Source: Promethearchaeia archaeon (GTDB lineage Archaea; Asgardarchaeota; Lokiarchaeia; Sigyniarchaeales; SOKP01). Taken from it: DNA of 64,000 nucleotides. The stretch lies in NCBI GenBank assembly GCA_029856045.1, contig JAHQWG010000016.1, positions 1 to 64,000 on the forward strand, in the 5' to 3' direction. Below are positions 18,567 to 28,343 of the stretch, one piece after another. Positions within the stretch are counted from its first letter, which is position 1. The number at the start of each line of letters is the position of its first letter. The notes under the pieces are model-generated. The model worked only from the letters and a program-made list of their open reading frames with translations, was not told the DNA's origin and ran no database searches. The translations under genes were made by a program, and so were the position numbers.

Positions 18567-18908
18567 TTATAATTGACTTATTATTTTCCGAACCATATTA
18601 GCAGGGAGGGCACCAAGTACAACACCATCTTTCATAACTTCATAACCGTCGAGTTTAATGTTATTATGAACCTTCTCACCATTTTTATAAAAGACTAAAT
18701 ACGGAATAGCTTGAATTCCAAAATTTATTGCAAGTTCTTTATTTAAATCAACATCCACAGAAACCACTTTAATTATACCTTCATGTTCAAGATCATGTAA
18801 AATCGGGCTAATCATATGGCATGGACCGCACCAATCAGCTGAAAAATCTACAACAGTTATTCCTTCTTTAGCAATCTCATCATTTAAATTATCAATTTTT
18901 CTAGACAT
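18567..18908 (-). CDS. Thioredoxin
   Basis: This 113-residue protein has the classic redox motif WCGPC in FSADWCGPCHMISPIL (residues 26-29 region), the cis-Pro loop AIPYLVFYKNGE, and a C-terminal helix. Thioredoxin reduces protein disulfides in the cytoplasm and normally draws electrons from a thioredoxin reductase, which is not in the window. The last ~25 residues (DGYEVMKDGVVLGALPANMV) are slightly longer than in E. coli TrxA. Start ATG at 18908. The gene stands alone between the V4R-like pair and the divergent fdhD. Confidence 0.92.
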   Translation of the reverse strand: MSRKIDNLNDEIAKEGITVVDFSADWCGPCHMISPILHDLEHEGIIKVVSVDVDLNKELAINFGIQAIPYLVFYKNGEKVHNNIKLDGYEVMKDGVVLGALPANMVRKIISQL

Positions 18909-19030
18909 GATTAAAATATATCTCAGTTTATTAGCATTTTATTATTTCTATAGAGCTAAAAATATAAAATTCATAATAAAATTTTAGATTATTTTTTGTA
19001 AATAGGAAATTATTAAATAATACAAAATTA

Positions 19031-19849
19031 TTGAAATTGGACTATATAATGTATAAGAGAAAGTATAAAATCAAACAACTCCAAAAAGGAAATTTTCATG
19101 ATTTTGAAGATATATTATTAATAGAACGACCAATTACGATTAAAATAAATGAAAATCAAGTTGTTACTATTATTTGTTTGCCTAAAGATCTTAAAGAATT
19201 AACGATTGGATTTTTGTTTACTGCTGGATTTATTGATTCAATTAATGAAATAAAAAATATAGAAGTTAATTCTATTGAAAACGAGATTTCAATTATTGTT
19301 GATGATTTAAATAAAGCCACCAAAGAAAACTTCAATTCTTCTATATATAATAGAATTATAAAAACATCTTGTTGTATTCCATCAATTTGGAGAGATTTAA
19401 TTTTAAATTCTATTGATAAAACTGAAGAACAATTCAATGATATTAAAATTACTTCCGATTTAATATTTAAAAGTATTGTCAAAATGCAAAAAGAGACATC
19501 TTTATTTAAAGAAACAGGTGGATGTCATGGAGCAGCATTGTTTGATTTTCAAGGAAAATTATTAGAAATATTTGAAGATATTGGGAGGCATAATGCAATT
19601 GATAAAGTTATTGGGAGTGCTTTGATAAAAAATATTGATTTAAAAGAGACATTTCTCTGTTCAACTGGAAGATTAACTGGAGACTCAGTTTTGAAAGCAG
19701 CGAGAAGTAAAATACCCATTTTAGCCTCAATATCAGCTCCGATTGAATCTGGAATAAGAATTGCACTTAATTATAATATTACATTAATTGGATTTGTAAG
19801 GGGAAGCAAGATGAATATTTATACTCATCCAGAAAGAATTGTTGTATAA
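19031..19849 (+). CDS. fdhD: FdhD, sulfurtransferase for formate dehydrogenase-type molybdo/tungstoenzymes
   Basis: The 272-residue protein carries the family signatures ETGGCHGAALFD (near residue 160), EDIGRHNAIDKVIGSAL (near 180) and STGRLTGDSVLKAARS. FdhD passes sulfur from a cysteine desulfurase to the Mo/W-bis-MGD cofactor of formate dehydrogenases. The usual reactive-loop CxxC is altered to a tandem Cys (TSCCIPS, near residue 115). The start is taken as TTG at 19031; an ATG at 19049 is an alternative. It ends 4 bases from the convergent hypD. No formate dehydrogenase gene is in the window. Confidence 0.92.
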   Translation: MKLDYIMYKRKYKIKQLQKGNFHDFEDILLIERPITIKINENQVVTIICLPKDLKELTIGFLFTAGFIDSINEIKNIEVNSIENEISIIVDDLNKATKENFNSSIYNRIIKTSCCIPSIWRDLILNSIDKTEEQFNDIKITSDLIFKSIVKMQKETSLFKETGGCHGAALFDFQGKLLEIFEDIGRHNAIDKVIGSALIKNIDLKETFLCSTGRLTGDSVLKAARSKIPILASISAPIESGIRIALNYNITLIGFVRGSKMNIYTHPERIVV

Positions 19850-19853
19850 TATT

Positions 19854-20942
19854 TTAACCATATTTATAATAAATTGCACACGTTCCTTCTGCTGAGACCA
19901 TACAAGGACCCACAGGATTTACAGGAGTGCAAATCTTTTTGAACAATTTACATTCATATGGATATATTTTTCCAGTCATAACTAAGTGACAAGAACAACC
20001 TGGTTGAATATCTATAGATTTTTCAATTTTAATATCAAATTTTTTATCCGCATCATATTTAGAATAAGAATCCTTAATTGCTAGACCACCATCAAGAATT
20101 CTACCAATACCTCTCCAAGGGGATGACACTGAATCAAAGACATCAGCTATAATTTTTTGAGCAATCTTATTACCCTCAGATTTAACCACTCGTGTATACT
20201 CATTTTCTGTCTTATGTTCTTTATTTTTTATCTGTTTTAATAACATAGCCAATGCCATGAGCACATCATTAGGTTCGAAACCCGCTACAACATTCGGGAC
20301 GTGATATGCATCAGAAAATAATTGAAATGGTGTAGTTCCGATTATAGAAGCAACATGTCCAGGAGATATAAAACCGTCAATGTTTAATTGGTCAATTCCA
20401 ATAAGTAATTCCAATGCAGCAGGAATGAGTTTATGGGCGCAAATTACTGAAAAATTTAATGGAGGATTGATTTTAATCTCATATCCAATCAATGGAACAG
20501 TTGTTTCAAATCCAATAGCAAAAAAAATAACTTCTTTATCGGGATTTTCTTTAGCAATTTTAACTGCATCATTTGGTCCATATACAATTCTTACATCAGC
20601 TCCCTGAGCTCTTAATTCTGCTAGAGAAAGATTAGTTGCAGGAACCCGGAGCATATCTCCAAAGGTTGTGATTATTGTATTCTCTCTTTTTCCTATCTCT
20701 ATTGCTTTATCAATATCGGCTGCAGGACATACACATACAGGACATCCAGGACCGGAAATAATTTCAAGTTCTTTAGGTAAGATTGAACGAATTCCATATT
20801 TAGAAATAGTGTGTTCATGTGTTCCACACACATGCATTATTTTTATCTTTCTATTAATATCACTTAATAATTTTATAATTATACGGACTATTTTTTCTGA
20901 GACTTTTCTATCTCGTAATTGTTTTGTTCCTAGTATTTGCAT
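19854..20942 (-). CDS. hypD: Hydrogenase maturation protein HypD
   Basis: HypD is an Fe-S protein that, with HypC, holds the Fe(CN)2CO unit while the NiFe-hydrogenase cofactor is built. The 362-residue protein has the conserved MHVCGTHEHTISKYGIRSILP (residues ~34-54), GPGCPVCVCP (near 66-75, a Cys set), and the C-terminal Cys cluster including PGCSCHLVMTGKIYPYEC and GPCMVSAEGTC, which ligates the 4Fe-4S cluster. It lies 48 bases downstream of hypE on the same strand, so the two are probably co-transcribed. HypC, HypA and HypB are not in the window. Confidence 0.95.
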   Translation of the reverse strand: MQILGTKQLRDRKVSEKIVRIIIKLLSDINRKIKIMHVCGTHEHTISKYGIRSILPKELEIISGPGCPVCVCPAADIDKAIEIGKRENTIITTFGDMLRVPATNLSLAELRAQGADVRIVYGPNDAVKIAKENPDKEVIFFAIGFETTVPLIGYEIKINPPLNFSVICAHKLIPAALELLIGIDQLNIDGFISPGHVASIIGTTPFQLFSDAYHVPNVVAGFEPNDVLMALAMLLKQIKNKEHKTENEYTRVVKSEGNKIAQKIIADVFDSVSSPWRGIGRILDGGLAIKDSYSKYDADKKFDIKIEKSIDIQPGCSCHLVMTGKIYPYECKLFKKICTPVNPVGPCMVSAEGTCAIYYKYG

Positions 20943-20990
20943 TTTTTAAAATAAATTTTTTATGTAGTTAATTTTCAAATGATAATATTT

Positions 20991-22043
20991 TTAACAAATA
21001 CGAGGAATAGACTCCCCTAAAGGCATATCTACAAATCTAGTTCCTCCAATTATTGTTTTTAAAAATACTTTTTTAGGTTCCTCTGATTTTACCTCTCCAA
21101 TTATCCTGGCTTCTTTTCCAAGTTTTGTGGCTTTTATTTTTTGAAGAACTTTATCAGTATAATTATGTGCGACAGCAATAAGAGCTCTACCTTCACATGC
21201 AATATTAAATGGGTCTAATCCTAAAATATCACAAATAGAGTTTACTTCATCCTTTATTGGAATATTATCTTCCTCGAGCCAAATACTTAAATTAGATTTT
21301 GAACTCCATTCATTCAAGGCACTGGCAATTCCTCCACGAGTAGGATCTTTCATTGCATGAATATGATTTTGTTTAATATCTTCTTTAATTGCAAGATATA
21401 TTTCTTTTAAATGTGCAAGATCCGATTCTAAATTTGTCGATAAATTTAATCCTTCTCTTTTTGCCATTAAAGCAGCACCATGATCGCCGATTGAACCAGT
21501 AACTATAATTTTATCACCAGCCTTTAGATTATTATCACATATTTTTATATCCTTATCTTTTATCCCTATTCCAGAGGTTGCGATAATAATTTCATTCAAT
21601 GTGGTTTTAGGCATAATTTTTGTATCACCAGCAATAATTGCAATACCGACCTCTTTAGCAGTTTGATTAAAAGATTTGACAATTTTTCCTAATATATCAA
21701 AACTAAATCCTTCTTCAATAATATAAATTGAGCTTAAAGCTAAAGGTTCAGCTCCCATCATCAAAATATCATTCACAGTCCCACAGATACTTAATTTTCC
21801 AATATCTCCTCCCGGGAAAAATAGAGGAAAAACAGTGTGTCCATCAGCAGTTATTACAATCTCTTTATCATAATTTTTTAAGGGAATTGTAGCTCCATCA
21901 TCTAATTCTTCAACGCCTATACCATCATTAACATTTTTTTGAGCAATTCCCTTTACTATAAATTCTATTAATTCCGATTGCAAGATTCCACCTGCACCGT
22001 GAGCTAAGCGTATTATTTTTGAGCCTTTTACGTCGCTTTCCAT
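20991..22043 (-). CDS. hypE: Hydrogenase maturation protein HypE
   Basis: The protein has 350 residues. HypE dehydrates the carbamoyl group received from HypF on its C-terminal Cys into a thiocyanate, the cyanide source for NiFe hydrogenase. The end is the expected PRIC with the acceptor Cys as the last residue (C350). The N terminus has RLAHGAGGILQSELIE and the PurM-like ATP-binding segments EELDDGATIP and KDPTRGGIASALNEW. It heads hypE-hypD and is divergent from hypF with a 110-base gap, so hypE and hypF can be controlled from one intergenic region. Confidence 0.95.
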   Translation of the reverse strand: MESDVKGSKIIRLAHGAGGILQSELIEFIVKGIAQKNVNDGIGVEELDDGATIPLKNYDKEIVITADGHTVFPLFFPGGDIGKLSICGTVNDILMMGAEPLALSSIYIIEEGFSFDILGKIVKSFNQTAKEVGIAIIAGDTKIMPKTTLNEIIIATSGIGIKDKDIKICDNNLKAGDKIIVTGSIGDHGAALMAKREGLNLSTNLESDLAHLKEIYLAIKEDIKQNHIHAMKDPTRGGIASALNEWSSKSNLSIWLEEDNIPIKDEVNSICDILGLDPFNIACEGRALIAVAHNYTDKVLQKIKATKLGKEARIIGEVKSEEPKKVFLKTIIGGTRFVDMPLGESIPRIC

Positions 22044-22153
22044 GAATAATATAATAATGAGAATACATTAAAATTTAATTAAATTAAATTAAAATAAAAT
22101 CTATCAATTCCGATTATTGAGAATAAAGTAAAATTAATTCTGCACCTATTGAA

Positions 22154-24547
22154 GTGAAAAATATTAAAATCGAAATAAATATCACGGGAATTGTCCAAGG
22201 GGTTGGATTTAGGCCATTTTTATTTAATTTAGCTCGAAAACATGGATTTAAAGGATATATTTTAAATCAAGGTAATGCGGGAGTTCGTCTTGTTCTCTCT
22301 GGAGAAGAAGAATTATTGGATAGATTTGTTGAGGAAATTAAATTAAAAAAACCAAAAATTTCCTATATTGAATCAATTTCGGTTAAAAAAAGAGTGGTTG
22401 ATGAAGAATTTAAAGATTTAAAGATTCGGAAAAGTGAGAAAGGTCGTGGAATAAGTCTTACTCTTCCCCCAGACATAGCAATATGTGATGATTGCGTGAA
22501 TGATTTAAGAGATAAAAATGAAAAAAGATATTATATGTATCCTTTTGTTGCTTGTGCAGTCTGTGGTCCACGTTATACAACTGTTAATGCTTTACCTTAT
22601 GATCGCGAGAGAAGCACTATGATTAAATTTCCATTATGTGATGAGGACAAAACATCATGTGTTAAGGAATATAAAGATTTTAATAATAGACGATTTCATG
22701 CGCAAACTTTTGCCTGCACAGTTTGTGGACCACATTATCAATTATATGATAAATCCAAAAACATAATTGAGACAAATTCCATAAAGGAAATCTTGGAAAT
22801 CGCAGCAAGAAGAATCAATAGAGGTGAAATTGCTGCAGTTAAAGGGATAGGAGGAGTTAATTTAATTTGTCTGGCTGAAGATGATAAAGTATTAGAAGAA
22901 CTAAGAAATAGAAAAAAAGAGCGGAAATATAAACCATTTGCTATTATGACCCCTAAATTAGAGATTCTTGAAAATTTTGTTGTAATCTCTGAGAAGGAAA
23001 GAGAATTATTAAATTCTTTCAGAAAACCTATAGTTATTCTTGAAAGAAAAAAAAAATCTAATAAAGTAATACTTTCAAATCAAGTGGCTCCAGGTTTAAG
23101 TTCAATAGGTGTGATGTTACCTTATGCTGGGATTCATTATCTGCTTTTTGATTTTATAGGGCAAAAACCCTTAATTTATACTAGCGGAAATGTATCAAAT
23201 TTACCAATGGGAATAAGAAATGAAAATATTTTTGAGCAATTGAAAGATCTTGCTGATTTTTTTCTTTTACATAATAGAACAATTTTCCAGAGATGTGATG
23301 ATAGTGTTTTACGAGTTCATAATGATAGAGTTAAATTGATACGTCGATCTAGAGGATTTGTCCCAGAATATCTGCCATTGCCTTTTGAAGTTGAGATTCC
23401 AGGTGCTTTAGCAACAGGTCCTGAATTAAATGTAACCGGTGCAGTTTTACGGCGTAATAGAGTATTCCCAACTCAGCATATTGGGCATATTAAAAGTCTT
23501 GAAACTTTTAATTTTTTAAAAGATGCACTTTTTAATATAAAAAATCTATTGCAAATTGAAGATGATGAAATTAAATTTATTGCATGTGATCTACATCCAT
23601 CTTTTTATACCACAATTTATGCTAAAGAACTTGCTGAAAAGTATGGGATTAATTATTTCCCAATTCAACATCATTATGCTCATGTTTTGAGTTTAATGGC
23701 TGAAAATAATATAACTCCAGATGAAAAAATTATAGCAATTACAACAGATGGAGTAGGTTTTGGACCAGATAATACTGTATGGGGAGGAGAGATCTTATTA
23801 AGTTCCTACTATGAATATCAAAGATTAGGTCATTTAGAATACCAACCCATGGTTGGAGGAGACCGATGTGCAAAATATCCAGGAAGAATGTTCGCCTCGA
23901 TATTATTAAATTCTTCAGGAGTTGAAGACTCTAAAAAGATATTTGAAGAAATTGGGTTAAAAAATGATTTAGAATATAAAGCTACTGAATTAGAGGGGAT
24001 AATATCACAATTTAATAATTCTAGAGGAATTTTTCCTTCTAAAAATATTCCTCTAACTAGCGCTACCGGTAGAATTTTTGATGTTGTATCTTATTTATTA
24101 GGTGCTTGTAATATCAAGACATATCAAGGTGAGCCAGCTATTCGATTAGAAGGATTAGCTTCTAAAGGAAACCCAAAGAATATACAACTCTCGATAGATT
24201 ATTTCAAAGAAGACGGACAATATGTAATTAAAACCTCGGAAATTATTACTGGTATTTTAGAATTATTACGAGATTCAAATAATAGAAGAAAAGATATCGC
24301 TGCAGCATTTCAAATTGAGTTCGGTAGAGCTTTTGCAAAAATTGCTATTAAAGTGGCTGAACTAAATGAAATTAATAAAATTGGGTTAACGGGAGGAGTT
24401 GCATATAATTATTCATTTAGTAGTATAATTAAAAAATCAATTAATGACAAAGGGATGACGTTTTTAGAACATGATTTAGTCGCCCCTGGTGATGCTGGTA
24501 TTAGTACAGGGCAATTAATTGGTGGAATTTTTAAATATCAAAGTTAA
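22154..24547 (+). CDS. hypF: Carbamoyltransferase HypF
   Basis: HypF activates carbamoyl phosphate and transfers the carbamoyl group to HypE. All four parts are visible in 797 residues: an acylphosphatase domain (GIVQGVGFRPFLFNLARKHG, residues 10-29), two zinc-finger Cys sets (CDDCVNDL...CAVCGPRY and ...CTVCGPHY, about 115-200), a YrdC-like nucleotide domain (about 210-400), and the Kae1-like C-terminal domain with the HHYAHV metal site (near 510). Length is normal. The start is GTG at 22154, placed so that the acylphosphatase begins directly. It reads away from hypE. Confidence 0.95.
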   Translation: MKNIKIEINITGIVQGVGFRPFLFNLARKHGFKGYILNQGNAGVRLVLSGEEELLDRFVEEIKLKKPKISYIESISVKKRVVDEEFKDLKIRKSEKGRGISLTLPPDIAICDDCVNDLRDKNEKRYYMYPFVACAVCGPRYTTVNALPYDRERSTMIKFPLCDEDKTSCVKEYKDFNNRRFHAQTFACTVCGPHYQLYDKSKNIIETNSIKEILEIAARRINRGEIAAVKGIGGVNLICLAEDDKVLEELRNRKKERKYKPFAIMTPKLEILENFVVISEKERELLNSFRKPIVILERKKKSNKVILSNQVAPGLSSIGVMLPYAGIHYLLFDFIGQKPLIYTSGNVSNLPMGIRNENIFEQLKDLADFFLLHNRTIFQRCDDSVLRVHNDRVKLIRRSRGFVPEYLPLPFEVEIPGALATGPELNVTGAVLRRNRVFPTQHIGHIKSLETFNFLKDALFNIKNLLQIEDDEIKFIACDLHPSFYTTIYAKELAEKYGINYFPIQHHYAHVLSLMAENNITPDEKIIAITTDGVGFGPDNTVWGGEILLSSYYEYQRLGHLEYQPMVGGDRCAKYPGRMFASILLNSSGVEDSKKIFEEIGLKNDLEYKATELEGIISQFNNSRGIFPSKNIPLTSATGRIFDVVSYLLGACNIKTYQGEPAIRLEGLASKGNPKNIQLSIDYFKEDGQYVIKTSEIITGILELLRDSNNRRKDIAAAFQIEFGRAFAKIAIKVAELNEINKIGLTGGVAYNYSFSSIIKKSINDKGMTFLEHDLVAPGDAGISTGQLIGGIFKYQS

Positions 24548-24683
24548 TAATTTCTGCTAAAAATTTTCTTAATAGATAATCAATTTTTATAGATACTTCT
24601 AATCTAATTCAAATACCATTTAAGAGAATATAAATTAAAATAAAAAATAAAAATTAAAAAATATTAAGGGATGCTAACTCAGA

Positions 24684-25364
24684 ATGGAGCGAAACAAGAG
24701 ATTAACAGAAAAGGTTAAAGAATATTGCAGAAAAGTTGGTATAGATATAGTTGGATTTGCAGACACCAAACATTATAATCGATTTCCAGAGGAGAATCAA
24801 CCTCAAAACTATTTAAAAGAATCTCAGACCGTTATAATTCTTGGATTCCATTTACACGACATAATTCTTGATGCTTGGAATCAAGATCAAAAAACTGATA
24901 AAAGCTTTCATTTTGCTGATGCAGTATTGGAAAATTATTGCAATTTGGTTAAAAATTTTATTAAAAAACAAGGATATGATTCCAAAATAATCTCATATTC
25001 CCCAGGTTTATTTTTAAAAGATTCAGCAGCCTTAGCAGGAATAGGCCCCATTGGGAAAAATAACTTGCTGATTACTGAACATTTTGGCTCACAAGTGCGA
25101 TTAAGAACATTAACTACAACAGCTCCATTGGTATGTGGAACGCCTATTTCTGAAAGTAAATATTGCAGGGAATGTAATATATGTATTGAATCATGCCCTG
25201 CTGGCGCATTTCCTGATGGAAAATATAATAAGGATATTTGTCGACCTTATGCAATATCACATTTGAGGAATCTATCTGAAAATACCGCGATATGGTGTAA
25301 TATTTGTATTGAATCTTGCCCTTTTACCAAAATCGAATATAAAAAAAATTTTGAAAAGAAATAA
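24684..25364 (+). CDS. Double 4Fe-4S ferredoxin-type protein related to epoxyqueuosine reductase (QueG)
   Basis: The 226-residue protein resembles a short QueG-like protein. Its C-terminal half has CRECNICIESCPAGAF and, further on, WCNICIESCPFTK, with an extra Cys in NKDICRPY, enough for two 4Fe-4S clusters. Ahead of these is GIGPIGKNNLLITEHFGSQVRLRT, the usual region before the clusters in this family. Most archaeal members of this group are not involved in queuosine but act as redox proteins or corrinoid-related reductases. Its place between hypF and hdrC suggests an electron-transfer role, which is inference. Confidence 0.75.
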   Translation: MERNKRLTEKVKEYCRKVGIDIVGFADTKHYNRFPEENQPQNYLKESQTVIILGFHLHDIILDAWNQDQKTDKSFHFADAVLENYCNLVKNFIKKQGYDSKIISYSPGLFLKDSAALAGIGPIGKNNLLITEHFGSQVRLRTLTTTAPLVCGTPISESKYCRECNICIESCPAGAFPDGKYNKDICRPYAISHLRNLSENTAIWCNICIESCPFTKIEYKKNFEKK

Positions 25365-25504
25365 ATCAAATTATTTGGTTTTTAATTTTCATTACTAATT
25401 CTTTTTAAAGGAATTTAAAAAAACTGTTAAGATTAAATAGAGTTAGTCTTTTATTTTTTGGAATTGTAACAAAATTAAATTATAAAATAATTTAGTGATC
25501 AGAT

Positions 25505-26035
25505 TTGGCAGTTATCGATTTCGAATTCCGTAATAGTATTATCCAAAAGGATTTGGGAAATACACTTTCCTATTGTTATCAATGTGGAACATGCTCTGGA
25601 GTTTGCCCAGTGGCTCAAGTAACCAAGGGTAGATATAATCCGAGAAAATTAATTTTAAATTCACTTTTGGGACTTAAAGAGAACTTATTATTAGGTGCTG
25701 AAAATAATTTTAATATCTGGGGCTGCACCGTTTGTGATACATGTGATGAAATGTGCCCTCAGAATGTTGAATTGACTGAGATTTTTACGATATTAAAAAA
25801 TATGAGCGTAAAAAAAGGAGAAGCCCCTGATTATTATACAACTCAGGCAAAATTTATTTTAGAGCATGGTAAGGCAATTCCGCTAGCACCTGCAATAGAA
25901 AGAAGACGAGAACAGATGGGATTACCTAAAACACCAAAAGTTGATAAAAAGGAAATTAGAGCATTACTGAAGGAAACAGGACTTGTAAAAATAATAGGAT
26001 CATTAGAAGAAGAAAAGAAGGAGGGAGTAAAATAA
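25505..26035 (+). CDS. hdrC: Heterodisulfide reductase subunit C-like (HdrC)
   Basis: HdrC carries two 4Fe-4S clusters that pass electrons from HdrA to HdrB. In this 176-residue protein the Cys sets are CYQCGTCSGVCP (C24, C27, C30, C34) and CTVCDTCDEMCP (C74, C77, C80, C84). The start is TTG at 25505. It overlaps hdrB by one base (taATG), a sign of translational coupling. No hdrA is in the window. In Asgard archaea HdrABC-type complexes are thought to couple ferredoxin reduction with hydrogen or thiol oxidation; HypD/E/F upstream fits a hydrogenase link. Confidence 0.9.
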   Translation: MAVIDFEFRNSIIQKDLGNTLSYCYQCGTCSGVCPVAQVTKGRYNPRKLILNSLLGLKENLLLGAENNFNIWGCTVCDTCDEMCPQNVELTEIFTILKNMSVKKGEAPDYYTTQAKFILEHGKAIPLAPAIERRREQMGLPKTPKVDKKEIRALLKETGLVKIIGSLEEEKKEGVK

Positions 26036-26916
26036 TGGAAGCGTATGATTTATTCCCTGGATGTGTCATTCAAAATCGAATTCCTTACATAGAAGATTCG
26101 GCAAGAAAAGTTTTTGACAAACTGGGAATAAAAACATCTGATGCGCCTTTCGGTTGCTGCCCAGATCCTGTAGGATTTAATGCAGTTCATCATAAAAGTT
26201 GGACTGCAATGAGTGCAAGAAATCTCACAATAGCAGAAAACGATGGTAGATCTATTGCCTCATTATGTAATGGATGCACTCAGACTTTGAAAGCAGTTAA
26301 TGTTGAATTAAAACAAAATGAAGAAGAAAGAGCTTCAATTAATGCAATTCTGACAAAGATTGGTCGAGAATTTAAAGGTACTATTAGTGTAAAACACTTT
26401 GTGCAAGTTTTAATCGAAGATGTGGGTATAGAAAAGATTAAAGAAGCTATAACGACACCTTTCACTGGCCTTAAAGTCGCTTGCCATACGGGATGCCATT
26501 ACGCTAGACCATCTCATATTATGCAATGGGACGATCCTATGGAACCCAAGTGTCTGCGTGAATTAGTTGAGGCAACTGGTGCAACTGCAGTTGATTACGA
26601 TGAAGAAGTTTTATGTTGCGGAGCGGGTGTAGGAAATACTGAAGAAGAGCCAGCAATGCAAATATTAAAACAAAAATTAGATAGCGCTTTAGAAGCGAAG
26701 GCAGATTGTTTTGTAGTAATATGCCCTGCATGTTTCCAACAGATGGATGGGAACCAACGAATCTTAAAAAAAATGTTTGAAAAAGATTATAATATTCCAA
26801 TATTGTATTTAACCGAATTATTTGCACTTGCAATGGGATATAAATATGATGACCTTAACTTAAAACTTCATAGAGCGCGCCCGCAAGCATTGTTAGAAAA
26901 ATATAATGCTGTTTAA
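26035..26916 (+). CDS. hdrB: Heterodisulfide reductase subunit B-like (HdrB)
   Basis: HdrB holds the non-cubane 4Fe-4S clusters that reduce the CoM-S-S-CoB-type disulfide or another disulfide. This 293-residue protein has both CCG-type motifs. First: C10, C41-C42 (FGCCPDP), C78 and C81. Second: C150/C154, C194-C195 (VLCCGAGVG), C230 and C233 (CPACF). The arrangement is complete, so the protein should be functional. Its first base is the last base of hdrC. Coenzyme M/B genes are not in the window, so the natural disulfide substrate is unknown. Confidence 0.93.
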   Translation: MEAYDLFPGCVIQNRIPYIEDSARKVFDKLGIKTSDAPFGCCPDPVGFNAVHHKSWTAMSARNLTIAENDGRSIASLCNGCTQTLKAVNVELKQNEEERASINAILTKIGREFKGTISVKHFVQVLIEDVGIEKIKEAITTPFTGLKVACHTGCHYARPSHIMQWDDPMEPKCLRELVEATGATAVDYDEEVLCCGAGVGNTEEEPAMQILKQKLDSALEAKADCFVVICPACFQQMDGNQRILKKMFEKDYNIPILYLTELFALAMGYKYDDLNLKLHRARPQALLEKYNAV

Positions 26917-26968
26917 TTTTTTCATATTTTTAATTTCAAATTTTAACTTCTTTTAGTAGTAAAAAAAA

Positions 26969-27457
26969 ATGAGTAGAAGAGAGAAGCATTTTCCTTATAA
27001 GTCCATATTAGTCGTTTGTAGCGTTAATACCGCTAGAAGCCCGATGGTAGTAGGATTTTTAAAAAAGATTTTAGCAGAGAATAATATTTCAGATGTAGAG
27101 ATTTTTTCTGGTGGTATTAGTTCTCACGCAAGAGATGGGATGCTCACCTCATTGGATGCCAAAATGGTGATGGAAGAGGTTGGAATAAAGTTGCCTGAAG
27201 ATTATATGTCTATTGATTTAAAGAAACACCGAGATTTGATTTCGAAAGCAGATCTAATTTTAACTTTAACCGAGCAACATAAAAAAGAAATAAAAAATTT
27301 TGATGAATCTAAAGATAAGGAGATTCTACCATTAAAAGAAATTGCTGGGGAGACGGGAGATATTGAGGATCCCTCAATGGGTGGATTGCGAAAATTTAGA
27401 GAAATACGAAATTCAATAAAAAAATATTTGGATAAATGGTTTAAAAAATTTTTTTAA
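26969..27457 (+). CDS. Low-molecular-weight protein tyrosine phosphatase / arsenate reductase family
   Basis: This 162-residue protein has the phosphate-binding loop CSVNTARS (C17 nucleophile, R23) near the N terminus. The acidic EDPSMGG near residue 134 corresponds to the general acid DP of LMW-PTPs. The family contains phosphotyrosine phosphatases and thioredoxin-coupled arsenate reductases, and the loop alone does not separate them. No ArsR, ArsB or ArsM gene is next to it, which favours the phosphatase reading. It stands 52 bases after hdrB and 49 bases before the hydrolase, same strand. Confidence 0.85.
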   Translation: MSRREKHFPYKSILVVCSVNTARSPMVVGFLKKILAENNISDVEIFSGGISSHARDGMLTSLDAKMVMEEVGIKLPEDYMSIDLKKHRDLISKADLILTLTEQHKKEIKNFDESKDKEILPLKEIAGETGDIEDPSMGGLRKFREIRNSIKKYLDKWFKKFF

Positions 27458-27506
27458 AAATTAAATATTTAGATAAATATAAACTATAAGAGAAAATATT
27501 TAGAAT

Positions 27507-28343
27507 ATGAGTTTTGCAGATATTAATGGAATAAAGCTTTGTTATGAAATTTACGGCAGAGAGAATAATATTTCTATAATCTTAATTCATGGGTTTGGTG
27601 CAAAAAAAGAGATTTGGAACTCACAAGTGGGGGCGTTAAGCAAAAAATTTAAAGTAATTACATTTGATATTCGTGGCTCTGGTAAATCCGACCGCCCAAA
27701 TGAACCTTATACTATGGAAATGTTTGCAGATGATATAAAAGGTTTAATTGATTATCTCAATATCAAAAAAGTTCATTTAATTGGAAGATCTTTGGGTGGG
27801 ATGATTGCTCAGCATTTTGCATTAAAATATCCTGAACGTTTAAATAAATTGGTTTTAATTACTACTAATCCAGGTATGCCAGATGAGCAAGGAGCCGAAA
27901 TGCTTAAAGAATCCTATATTGAAGGTTTGAAACGACTTAAAGAAGATCCAGTGAAAGAGTTTTGGCAAAAGTCTCGGGTATTATATTATAAAGAATTTAG
28001 AAAACAAATGGAAGCTAATCCTAAGAAAAAATTTCATGGAATTTGGTCAGTAGAGGATCGCATAAGAGAAAACACAATAGATCCACCAACTCCTCAAGAT
28101 ATTGAAAATCGAGCCCATGCCATTGCGAAACATAATACATTAGAAAGATTGAGTGAAATTAAAAATAAAACCTTATTACTTGGAGCTTCTCATGATAGAT
28201 TGACTCCTAAATCATCTATGGTTGAAATGCATAAAAGAATTCCCAATAGTGTCTTAAAGATTATTGATAAAGCAGGACATTTTATGACATTATCAAGAGC
28301 TCCTGAAATAAACAAGATTATCTTAGATTTTCTAGAAAATTAA
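27507..28343 (+). CDS. Alpha/beta hydrolase
   Basis: The 278-residue enzyme has the alpha/beta hydrolase triad layout: nucleophile elbow GRSLGG (S95), oxyanion-hole HGFG (residues 28-31), acid in GASHDRLTP (near 230) and His in KAGHFMTLS (near 260). Typical substrates are esters, thioesters or C-C bonds; the exact one cannot be seen. No signal peptide is present. It is the last gene of a same-strand run starting at hdrC, before a 364-base gap. Whether it is co-transcribed with the phosphatase is unclear. Confidence 0.85.
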   Translation: MSFADINGIKLCYEIYGRENNISIILIHGFGAKKEIWNSQVGALSKKFKVITFDIRGSGKSDRPNEPYTMEMFADDIKGLIDYLNIKKVHLIGRSLGGMIAQHFALKYPERLNKLVLITTNPGMPDEQGAEMLKESYIEGLKRLKEDPVKEFWQKSRVLYYKEFRKQMEANPKKKFHGIWSVEDRIRENTIDPPTPQDIENRAHAIAKHNTLERLSEIKNKTLLLGASHDRLTPKSSMVEMHKRIPNSVLKIIDKAGHFMTLSRAPEINKIILDFLEN

